From: an uncultured Prevotellaceae bacterium
GTDB taxonomy: Bacteria; Bacteroidota; Bacteroidia; Bacteroidales; Bacteroidaceae
Assembly: GCA_946408305.1 (NCBI GenBank)
Contig: CAMJRQ010000036.1
Coordinates: 1 to 8,816 of the forward strand
Length of the DNA: 8,816 nucleotides
Reading direction: 5' to 3'
The notes below the pieces were generated by a model. It searched no databases, was not told where the DNA came from, and saw only the letters and a list, made by a program, of their open reading frames with translations. Below are positions 1 through 6,186 of this stretch, one piece after another. Each line of letters starts with the position of its first letter. Position 1 is the first letter of the stretch. A program made the position numbers and the translations under genes.

Positions 1-315
1 AAGGCCGAAAGCGATGCACTGACCCTGACCCCCATCAGTGACGGCCAGGTGACCATCTCCTACAACGTGAACGGGGAAGAACGCCTGCTCGCTGCCAGAA
101 AGGTCGGCGCTCCGCTACCGGCCCAGGGCTCCTCGCTCGTAGACTCACCATGGGCCTGGCGTATCGTGCCTACAACCGACCTGACGGGCATCCAGACAGT
201 TCAGATTTCAGAGTCCACAGTGCATCGTATCTACGACCTGCAAGGCCGCCGGATGGAGAGCGCGACACTGCCACGCGGCGTCTACATCGTGGATGGAAAA
301 AAAAGAATCAAATAA
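1..315 (+). CDS. C-terminal part of a secreted/surface protein with a T9SS-like sorting tail (5' end outside window)
   Basis: The frame is open from base 1 to the TAA at 313-315, giving 104 residues with no in-window start that need be real, so this is the 3' end of a longer gene. The last 32 residues or so read as a type A sorting-domain-like tail: VHRIYDLQGRRMES, then LPRGVYIVDGKKRIK. That pattern (YD-x-x-GR, then G-x-Y-hydrophobic, then a basic end) is typical of Bacteroidetes proteins exported by the type IX system and fixed at the cell surface. The part before it (residues 1-70) is beta-rich and I do not recognise it; it could be the end of a carbohydrate-active enzyme or a binding module. 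The next gene starts 19 bases after the stop and also encodes an exported protein, so the two are likely co-transcribed. What is seen is the tail; surface export is inferred from the family. Confidence 0.75.
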   Translation, partial: KAESDALTLTPISDGQVTISYNVNGEERLLAARKVGAPLPAQGSSLVDSPWAWRIVPTTDLTGIQTVQISESTVHRIYDLQGRRMESATLPRGVYIVDGKKRIK

Positions 316-334
316 AAGAGGAACGAACAAACGT

Positions 335-3022
335 ATGAGAAAATTACTACTCAGCCTCGCAGTGTGCGGAATCACACTGACAGCCCCCATAGCGGCATTG
401 GCCAAGAGCACGGGCAAGCCTGTGCAGAAGGAGACGCTCTTTCCGCTCACCGACGTCCGGCTCACGGGCGGGCCTTTGAAGGCGCAGCAGGAGCAGAACC
501 GGCAATATCTCTTGCGGCTCGATCCCGACCGCCTCTTGAGCCGATTCCGCAGCGAGGCCGGATTGGAGCCAAAGGCGAAGCCTTATGGAGGCTGGGAGTC
601 TGAGGGCAGTCACGACCTCGCCGGACACATTCTCGCTTTCTACCTTTCCGGTGCATCCATGATGTACGAAGCCACGGGCGACGAAGAACTGAAGCGCCGT
701 ATCCTCTACATCGCGGACGAGCTGGAGACCGTGCAGAAGGCCAATGGCAGCGGATACGCGCTCGCCTTCAAGAACGGCAAAAAGTGCTTCCGCGAGATGG
801 TGGAAGGCAACGATGTCACGGACTGCTACGTGCTGGAAAACTTTGGAGGCACCGTAGAGAAAGGCACGGCGAAGATTGCGTCCTCTGATGTGGTCGACGG
901 CATCTGCCGGAACTGCCGGCAGGCCAATCCCGAATACAAGGAGAAGGTGGACGGCGTCTACGACCTGGCCGATGGCAACGACCTCAGCAGGTTCATTACG
1001 CTGGTCAACCAGGGACAGACGGACGCCTGTGCCCGACTGACAGCCGACATCGACTACACGGGATTCACCGCTCGGTTCAATCGCTTCGACGGCACGCTCG
1101 ACGGACAGGGCCACACGCTGACGCTTGCCCTGAAGGGCACTTCGGGTAGCGACGGAGCGCTCATCGGTAACCTCTCGGGCACGGTCCGGAACCTTGTTGT
1201 TGCCGGCACCATTGAGACCGACTATAAATTTGCGGCCGGCGTGGTGCGCGACAACCGCGGCGGCATCATCGAGCGCGTGCTGGTGACGGTCGACTTTGCG
1301 CTGGGTCTGCCGGGCGACAACACGGCCGGCGGCATCGTGGCTGTCAACCAGTCGGGCACTGTCCGACAGTGTGTCTTTGCCGGCAGCATGACGGGGCCGA
1401 AGGCCGAAAACTGCGGCGGCATCGTCGGTTGGCGCAACGGCGGAACCATCAGCCAGTGTGCCAACATCGCCCGGTGGGACATCAAGATGACCAGCGGCAG
1501 CAACGCCATTGCCCGCAACCCGGGCAACATCGTCGTCCATCCCAATCCGAAGACGGAATACACCTCGGTGATAAACGGGCATTTCGAGCCCATCTACACC
1601 TTCAACAAGGTGGCCCTCGGCCTTTACCGGGCCTGGGTTGCCACGGGCGACGAGCAGGTCAGACGAGTCTTCCTTAATCTTTCAGACTGGTTCGGCGCGG
1701 ACTTCCTCGACAAGCTGTCCGACGAGGACAAAGACAAGATTCTCGACTGCGAACACGGCTCGCTCCCCGAGTCGTTTGCCGATGCCTATCGGATGACGGG
1801 GGATGAGAAGTACCTCCGTTGGGCGCGGCGCCTCTGCCAGGACCGGATGCTCGTGCCGCTCTCCAAGGGCAACCGCCGGAAGCTCGACTTCCACCATGCC
1901 AACAACGAGATACCGAAATTCACGGCTGCGGAGCGCGTCTATCGCCTCACGGGCGAGGAGTGGCTGCACGATGCTGCCGTAAACGCGATGGAGGCTTTCA
2001 TGAACGATTACGCCTTTGCCAACGGCGGCAACGCCTACGACGAACACCTGTTCCCGCCCACCGCCTTCGAGGAGAAGTTCCAGCGCCTGGCCGGGCCAGA
2101 GTCGTGCGGGTCGATAAACATGCTTCGGCTCACCGAGGCCTTGTTCGAGACCGATCCCTCGGCGCGGCGCATGGACTTTTACGAGCGGGTGCTCTTCGAC
2201 CACATTCTTTCCACCCACGAGCCCTTCAAGGGTCTCACCGTCTACCACACGCCGACGAAATGGGCAGCCTCGCGCACCTATTCGCGCGAATTCGATGCCA
2301 TGTGGTGCTGCACTGGTACGGGCTTCGAAGCTCCGGGCAAGTATGCCCAGATGGTCTTCTCCCGCGCCACCGACAACAGCGCCGTGCGCGTGAACCTCTT
2401 CGCCCCGGCTTCGCTCGACTGGAAAGAGCGCGGCGTCAGGTTGCACCAGGAGACGGCGTTCCCCTACGGCGAAACGTCGTGCCTGAAGATTGATGCGGTG
2501 GGGAAGAACGCCAAGTTTGCGGTCTGCATCCGCTGCCCGTTCTGGGCCGATGAGCGCTTCGCCGTTTATGTGAACGGAGCCAAGGTGGAGAGTCGTTCCG
2601 ACGGCTACGTCACGATTCTGCGCAAATGGAAGGCGGGCGACCGCATCGACATCGAGTTCCCCATGAAGCTCAGGGCCGAGCCGCTCCCCGGTTCGAAGCG
2701 CTACGCAGCGTTCTTCTACGGGCCTACGTTGCTCGTCGGAGACCTCGGCACCGAGGGCATCTCGCGCGAGGACTACGTTCCGCCCATCTCTGCCGGCGAC
2801 GGGACGCCCAGCTTCATCTGGAGCAACCGGTTTGGAGCAGACATCCCGATGGTTACGATTCCCGCCGAGGCACTCGCGCGTCCGGAGGACTATCTGGAGC
2901 CCACGGCGCTCAGCCCCCTGACGTTTCGCATGAAGGGCACTGAAATCCTGCTGGTGCCGATGTTTGCCCTGCACTACAGCCGCTACGGGATGTATTGGAG
3001 ACTTGCGGGCGACGAAGAATAG
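335..3022 (+). CDS. Secreted DUF1680 glycoside hydrolase (GH127/GH146 type, beta-L-arabinofuranosidase-like) with inserted GLUG-like domain
   Basis: The protein has 895 residues counted from the ATG at 335. I chose that start because it begins a clean signal peptide (MRKLLLSLAVCG...APIAALA, probable cleavage after Ala23); the in-frame ATG at 293 would overlap the previous gene and bury the signal. After it, DVRLTGGPLKAQQEQN (about 40-55) opens the DUF1680 (alpha/alpha)6 barrel. Family catalytic residues are visible: Glu589-Ser-Cys591 and Cys658-Cys659, matching the Glu/Cys3 zinc site in which one Cys is the nucleophile, and Glu570 in GGNAYDEHLF as the probable acid/base. The spacing Glu570 to Glu589 (19) fits the GH146 branch as I remember it. 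The C-terminal third (about 690-895) should be the beta-sandwich domains. Residues about 176-408 are an insertion (separate entry). Known family members remove beta-L-arabinofuranosyl units from plant or pectic glycans; the exact substrate here is inferred. The stop is 14 bases before the next hydrolase, suggesting an operon. Confidence 0.87.
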   Translation: MRKLLLSLAVCGITLTAPIAALAKSTGKPVQKETLFPLTDVRLTGGPLKAQQEQNRQYLLRLDPDRLLSRFRSEAGLEPKAKPYGGWESEGSHDLAGHILAFYLSGASMMYEATGDEELKRRILYIADELETVQKANGSGYALAFKNGKKCFREMVEGNDVTDCYVLENFGGTVEKGTAKIASSDVVDGICRNCRQANPEYKEKVDGVYDLADGNDLSRFITLVNQGQTDACARLTADIDYTGFTARFNRFDGTLDGQGHTLTLALKGTSGSDGALIGNLSGTVRNLVVAGTIETDYKFAAGVVRDNRGGIIERVLVTVDFALGLPGDNTAGGIVAVNQSGTVRQCVFAGSMTGPKAENCGGIVGWRNGGTISQCANIARWDIKMTSGSNAIARNPGNIVVHPNPKTEYTSVINGHFEPIYTFNKVALGLYRAWVATGDEQVRRVFLNLSDWFGADFLDKLSDEDKDKILDCEHGSLPESFADAYRMTGDEKYLRWARRLCQDRMLVPLSKGNRRKLDFHHANNEIPKFTAAERVYRLTGEEWLHDAAVNAMEAFMNDYAFANGGNAYDEHLFPPTAFEEKFQRLAGPESCGSINMLRLTEALFETDPSARRMDFYERVLFDHILSTHEPFKGLTVYHTPTKWAASRTYSREFDAMWCCTGTGFEAPGKYAQMVFSRATDNSAVRVNLFAPASLDWKERGVRLHQETAFPYGETSCLKIDAVGKNAKFAVCIRCPFWADERFAVYVNGAKVESRSDGYVTILRKWKAGDRIDIEFPMKLRAEPLPGSKRYAAFFYGPTLLVGDLGTEGISREDYVPPISAGDGTPSFIWSNRFGADIPMVTIPAEALARPEDYLEPTALSPLTFRMKGTEILLVPMFALHYSRYGMYWRLAGDEE
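860..1558 (+). other. GLUG-like beta module inserted in the DUF1680 catalytic domain
   Basis: This covers residues about 176-408 of the hydrolase, where I would expect only a short loop in the family. It starts with a Cys-x-x-Cys lead (DGICRNC, Cys191 and Cys194) and then VYDLADGNDLSRFITLVNQG, LTADIDYTGF (235-244) and FDGTLDGQGHTL (251-262). After that come short repeats of the GLUG kind: GTVRNLVVAGT (282-292), GGIIERVLVTVDF (309-321), GTVRQCVFAGSMTG (341-354) and GGIVGWRNGGTISQC (361-375). The barrel resumes at INGHFEPIYTFNKVALGLYRAW. In other proteins this module usually stands as a separate beta-rich, probably beta-helical, region of surface proteins. Here it may bind glycan or shape the active-site entrance; that role is inference. 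The reading frame is continuous, so this is not an assembly fusion. Confidence 0.75.
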
Positions 3023-3036
3023 AATGAATTTAGAGG

Positions 3037-5613
3037 ATGAAACGATATTTGATTGCATTTCTGTGGACCCTTTTCGGCACGGCCGCCTTGTCGGGCCAGG
3101 ACAAGATTGTCCTCACTTCCACCTCGTCTGCCCACCCCTACGAGCGTCCGCAGTGGACCCGGGCCGAGGGCGAGGCGTGGCTCGCAAAGTACGGGCCCAT
3201 CATCGGGGTGAACCATCCGAAGGAGGCCTATCCCGGCATGTCGCGGCGCGAGTGCCTGCAGAAGGCCAAGGAGCTGGGTTTCAACAGCGTGCGCAGCTTC
3301 GTGCAGGGCAATACGGCCGATGACTACATCAGGAACCTGCGCTCGCTCTGCGACGACTGCCAGGACTTCGGGCTCACCGTCGCCCCGGTGTTCACCTTCC
3401 CCCATGTCTGCTACTACAATTTGGGCGACCGCGACCAGGGACTCCGCCTCTGCGAGGACATCGTGAGAGAGGTGATTCGTGCCTTCCGAGGCGACGAGCG
3501 CATCATCATGTGGGACGTTTGGAACGAGCCGCCCATCGGCACCGCCCACACCATGCCCATCATGGACTGGATTGAGAAGATGGTTCTCTGGTGCAGACAG
3601 GAGGGCAGCACCCAACCCATCACCAGTTCCATCATCTTCGACACGGGCATCGCCGGAGCCTATCAGGGGCCCGAGAACACGGAGCACACGCGCCGGCAGG
3701 AGGTTGAGGCCATGATGGATCTTCACAACTTCCACGACTACTCCGTCGAGGAAGACCACGGCCGCAACATCCCCGTCCTTGTGGAGCGGCTCCGCAAGCT
3801 GGGCGACCGTCCGATGGTGGCCACCGAGGCCCTGGCGCGCACCAACGGCTCGGGCGTGGCCCGTTCGCTCTGCCAGTTTGCCCGCTACCGCATCGGCTTC
3901 TACGTCTGGGGACTCTATTCCTGCGATGCCAACTGGGAGGTGAAGTGGTATCGCTCCACCTTCTACGCCTGGGAGCCCATGTTCCACAACATGCTCTTTG
4001 CCGACGGCGACCCCTACGACGAGCGCGAGCTCGAGTGGATTCGCTCCTTCCGCTTCGCCTCCGAAGGCGAGGAGACCGACCCCGGTGCCGAATTCACTGA
4101 GGTGTGGCCCCTCCGCAGGGCCTGGAAATGGATGAACCGCGGCGTCCCCCAGGGCTCCCATTTCGCCTCGGTGCCCGAGGCTCTCTCCGCACTCTCCGCC
4201 TCCGCCATTGGCGACGCCGACAACTGTCTCAGCGTCGGCCTGAGCATCAAAGACTACTTCGCGGGCAAGGACGTCTTCTTTGCCCAGCTCGACAGCTTGC
4301 TCTCCGTAGCCCACAGCGCGGGCCTCACCGTGCTGCCCACCCTGCTCTGCGCCGCCGACCTCGGCCGGGTGCCCTCCACCGTCCAGGCCTACGCCTTCGA
4401 CGTCATCGGGCGCTACTACGCCGACCGCCGCATCCTCGCCTGGAACGTCTTCCGCCAGACGCCCGAGACAAACGTCAGCCAGGCCCAGACCCGCCTGCCC
4501 GCCCTCATGCGCTACGTGCGCTACGATTTCCCCAATCAGCCCCTCGTGCTCATGCCCCTCGTCGACGGATCCACCCAGCCCGACTCCGCAGCCACCGACC
4601 TGGCCAACCTCTGCTGGCGGATGAGCGACGCCATTGGCTATGCAGCCGTGGACGCAGACCCGCTCCCGGCCCCCTGGCGCCAGAAGCTCTACGAGGTCTT
4701 CCCCCGTCCCCAGTTCCAGCTCTTGGCCGCCGAGAGCCTCACAAGCCCGTTGCCGGCCCTCTCCGCCTCCGAGGGCCGATGGCCGGGGTGGCAGACCTGG
4801 CAGTGGATGAACCGCCCGGCCGTCAAGGGCGTCTGCTGCGCCTCGGTTGGCGACGCCCTCAGCCGCATCGCCTCCCATCGTGGCGCCGATGCCTACAACA
4901 GCCTGCGCGTCGTGCTCGACTACGCCGCCTACTGCGAGAATCGCGAAGCCTTCTTCGTCCTGACCGACAGCCTGTTGCAAGCGGCCGAGGAAGCCGACAT
5001 CACCCTGTTGCCCACCCTGCTCTCGAGCGAGCACCTTGCCAGCGAAGACGAGGCCGCGCTGGCCCGATACGTCTCCGACGTCCTCTCCCGCTACGCCCAG
5101 AGCCCCTCCGTCCTGGCCTGGGACCTCTGCTTCAGGCCCACGGCCGCTAATGCCTCCGCTCTGCTGCCGGCGCTCTTTGCCGCCGCGCGGTCGGTCCGCC
5201 CCGCGCAGCCCCTCTTTGCCACCCCCGCCGTGGCCGTACAGACGCTGCCCGCCAACTATATCGAAATTCTCCAGCACCTCAACGAGGCGGCCGGATGGGA
5301 CCGCCTTTCCTATCCCGCCGGCTCCTCGGCCGACCTCTGCTACCAGATCTGGTGCCTGAGCGACCTCATCGCCTACAGTTTCCTCACGAACCGCGACCAG
5401 GCCGCGCAGATGGGCTGGCTCACCAGCGTGGCCTATCGCTTCGGCCGCCCGCTGGTGTGCAGCCAGTGGCGCACCTTCCCCCTCGAGCCCACGGCCGGCG
5501 TGCTCGACGTGTTCAGCGACATGCACGTGAATTGGTATGCCGACGGCGAGCGCTATCTCACCCCCGACCAGGTCGGCGCCTTCACGTTCCGCCCCGTCAG
5601 CACCGAGCATTGA
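3037..5613 (+). CDS. Secreted clan GH-A (GH5-like/cellulase-like) protein with three tandem barrels, two of them degenerate
   Basis: The protein has 858 residues and a signal peptide (MKRYLIAFLWTLFGTAALSG, cleavage near residue 20-21). Barrel 1 (about 40-345) looks active: MWDVWNEPP carries the acid/base Glu164 after Asn163, and RPMVATEA carries the probable nucleophile Glu264, followed by GFYVWGLY and ADGDPYDERELEWI as in proteins often labelled 1,4-beta-xylanase. Barrel 2 (about 357-570) and barrel 3 (about 582-850) are copies of each other: WKWMNRG and WQWMNRP, FFAQLDSLL and FFVLTDSLL, VLPTLL and LLPTLL, ILAWNVFRQ and VLAWDLCFR. At the acid/base position they have Gln474 and Arg700. At the nucleophile position barrel 3 has Gln810, while barrel 2 may keep Glu566. 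They may therefore bind or scaffold rather than cleave. The ATG directly follows TAGAGG with no spacer, and the gene starts 14 bases after the DUF1680 gene. Substrate is unknown; a beta-linked plant polysaccharide is likely. No TTA, CTA or TCA codon occurs in the gene, which is why its antisense strand is open throughout. Confidence 0.85.
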   Translation: MKRYLIAFLWTLFGTAALSGQDKIVLTSTSSAHPYERPQWTRAEGEAWLAKYGPIIGVNHPKEAYPGMSRRECLQKAKELGFNSVRSFVQGNTADDYIRNLRSLCDDCQDFGLTVAPVFTFPHVCYYNLGDRDQGLRLCEDIVREVIRAFRGDERIIMWDVWNEPPIGTAHTMPIMDWIEKMVLWCRQEGSTQPITSSIIFDTGIAGAYQGPENTEHTRRQEVEAMMDLHNFHDYSVEEDHGRNIPVLVERLRKLGDRPMVATEALARTNGSGVARSLCQFARYRIGFYVWGLYSCDANWEVKWYRSTFYAWEPMFHNMLFADGDPYDERELEWIRSFRFASEGEETDPGAEFTEVWPLRRAWKWMNRGVPQGSHFASVPEALSALSASAIGDADNCLSVGLSIKDYFAGKDVFFAQLDSLLSVAHSAGLTVLPTLLCAADLGRVPSTVQAYAFDVIGRYYADRRILAWNVFRQTPETNVSQAQTRLPALMRYVRYDFPNQPLVLMPLVDGSTQPDSAATDLANLCWRMSDAIGYAAVDADPLPAPWRQKLYEVFPRPQFQLLAAESLTSPLPALSASEGRWPGWQTWQWMNRPAVKGVCCASVGDALSRIASHRGADAYNSLRVVLDYAAYCENREAFFVLTDSLLQAAEEADITLLPTLLSSEHLASEDEAALARYVSDVLSRYAQSPSVLAWDLCFRPTAANASALLPALFAAARSVRPAQPLFATPAVAVQTLPANYIEILQHLNEAAGWDRLSYPAGSSADLCYQIWCLSDLIAYSFLTNRDQAAQMGWLTSVAYRFGRPLVCSQWRTFPLEPTAGVLDVFSDMHVNWYADGERYLTPDQVGAFTFRPVSTEH
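4105..5586 (+). repeat. Intragenic tandem repeat: two degenerate barrel copies
   Basis: Codons 357-570 and 582-850 of the three-barrel protein are diverged copies of one unit. Matching stretches are WPLRRAWKWMNRG with WPGWQTWQWMNRP, ASVPEALSAL with ASVGDALSRI, DVIGRYYADRRILAW with DVLSRYAQSPSVLAW, and ATDLANLCWRMSDAIGY with SADLCYQIWCLSDLIAY. At DNA level TGGATGAACCGC and CCCACCCTGCTCT recur in both. The first barrel (codons about 40-345) shares the same order of elements but is more distant. The pattern suggests that a barrel was duplicated once and its copy duplicated again later. Confidence 0.75.
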
Positions 5614-5639
5614 GGGTACGGGGCGCTCGATTATCGCCT

Positions 5640-5665
5640 GTGAAGGATTTTTTTTACTCCTTCAC
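5640..5665. terminator. Hairpin with T-tract loop just after the three-barrel gene (putative terminator)
   Basis: GTGAAGGA (5640-5647) pairs perfectly with TCCTTCAC (5658-5665) around a loop of eight T and AC. It lies 27 bases after the hydrolase stop. The T run sits in the loop rather than after the stem, so this is not a textbook intrinsic terminator; the T run could serve a weaker stem upstream (GGCG 5622-5625 with CGCC 5635-5638). Confidence 0.35.
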
Positions 5666-5762
5666 TTTCGTGATTATTTACCTGCGAGCCTTTTCGGCCG
5701 CTTGGATGAGGGGGTCAAAACTCCTTGCAAAAGGCCTTATTTTTCTGGCAAAAGGTCGGATT

Positions 5763-5809
5763 TTGATAATCATCGGCAAACAGGGAAATCTTAATCGATT
5801 GATTATCAA
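5763..5809. repeat. Perfect 10-base inverted repeat, 27-base spacer
   Basis: TTGATAATCA (5763-5772) and TGATTATCAA (5800-5809) are exact reverse complements in an AT-rich stretch. The arms could form a weak stem or serve as paired protein-binding half-sites. No function is known to me; chance is possible in AT-rich DNA. Confidence 0.45.
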
Positions 5810-5897
5810 CGCTTCCGAGATTCGTCTGCCGACCATCAACTCGGGCTGCGGAGCAAGACGACGGCATTCTCGCGCAAAGATAACGTGTTAACTTGGT

Positions 5898-5939
5898 CAA
5901 AACACCGTGTTGCGTGGGTCGAAACTCCACGGTGTTTTG
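5898..5939. terminator. Likely bidirectional terminator in the convergent gap
   Basis: CAAAACACCGTG (5898-5909) and CACGGTGTTTTG (5928-5939) are perfect 12-base reverse complements with an 18-base loop. The GC core is flanked by an A run on one side and a T run on the other, so either strand would give a stem ending in U residues. Its place between convergent genes, well beyond the stops of both, fits termination from both sides. The loop holds GGGTCGAAAC, which resembles GGTCAAAAC in the left arm. Confidence 0.6.
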
Positions 5940-6011
5940 GTTCGGGTTGGCTTTCGCAACAAACTGGAAAGGCTGAAATGTCGGGGAAAAGTCACGGAGA
6001 ATTTGCTTGTT

Positions 6012-6027
6012 GTGTAAAGATTTACAC
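6012..6027. repeat. Short near-perfect palindrome GTGTAAAGATTTACAC
   Basis: Seven-base arms GTGTAAA and TTTACAC surround a two-base centre. The loop is too short for a stable full hairpin; the shape is more like a dimeric repressor operator. No start codon of a supported gene lies nearby to be controlled, so its role is unknown. Confidence 0.35.
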
Positions 6028-6058
6028 GAATTGGCCGTCAGATGGCTTGCGTGCTGCG

Positions 6059-6133
6059 ATAGATTCTTTGGGTCGCTACGCTCGCCTCAGAATGACAGGA
6101 ACTTGTCATCCTGAGCGAATGCGAAGGATCTAT
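6059..6133. repeat. REP-like imperfect palindrome (75 bases)
   Basis: The left arm begins ATAGATTCTT and runs through TCAGAATGACA (6087-6097); the right arm runs TGTCATCCTGA (6104-6114) to AAGGATCTAT (6124-6133). The arms are reverse complements apart from a few mismatches and a short extra stretch in the left arm. Sequences of this TGTCATCCTGAGCGAA...AAGGATCT type are, as I remember, dispersed in many bacterial genomes as intergenic palindromes. It lies 52 bases from the porter stop, where such elements are commonly found. It could be mobilised by a REP-associated transposase elsewhere, or form a strong RNA hairpin that protects or ends transcripts. Confidence 0.7.
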
Positions 6134-6167
6134 GAGCGACTCGTGCATAATCAGCCAAATGATCGGT

Positions 6168-6186
6168 TCGGCTTAGCCGATTTTAT
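6168..6186 (+). terminator. Small hairpin with T tract (TCGGCTTAGCCGATTTTAT)
   Basis: TCGG (6168-6171) and CCGA (6177-6180) pair around CTTAG, followed by TTTTAT in the + direction. It could stop rightward transcripts before they run antisense into the porter gene. It touches the porter stop codon. The stem is short, so confidence is low. Confidence 0.3.

Larger units (their letters stand above)
5614..6185. other. Gap between convergent genes, no gene seen
   Basis: These 572 bases separate the stop of the three-barrel protein from the stop of the sugar porter. The first 270 bases are clearly more AT-rich than the flanking genes. I see no coding frame with a credible start, family motif or codon use. 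What it holds is a set of inverted repeats (entered separately) and a REP-like palindrome near the right end. Because transcription converges here, terminators are expected. A small RNA cannot be excluded but nothing supports one. Confidence 0.7.

Noticed and set aside
293..334. Upstream ATG that would lengthen the DUF1680 protein by 14 residues
   Set aside because: It overlaps the end of the preceding gene and places a charged stretch (MEKKESNKRGTNKR) before the signal peptide; the ATG at 335 gives a normal one.
365..367. Cys11 of the DUF1680 protein as a lipoprotein cysteine
   Set aside because: The preceding residues (SLAV) are a poor lipobox and the hydrophobic stretch before it is too short; a later Ala-Leu-Ala site fits signal peptidase I better.
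347..3058. Long - strand open frames opposite the DUF1680 gene (347-1582 and 1682-3058)
   Set aside because: Antisense shadows with no family motifs; the sense strand carries the conserved catalytic residues.
2983..5610. 875-codon open frame on the - strand
   Set aside because: It mirrors the triple-barrel gene codon for codon and exists because TTA, CTA and TCA are absent from the sense gene. The product is low-complexity Gly/Ala/Val/Glu-rich with no recognisable domain, whereas the + strand has clear enzyme motifs and a signal peptide.
5763..5809. Replication origin or DnaA box cluster
   Set aside because: TTATCAAC occurs once but there is no set of DnaA boxes, no dnaA nearby and no clear AT-rich unwinding region beyond the local gap.
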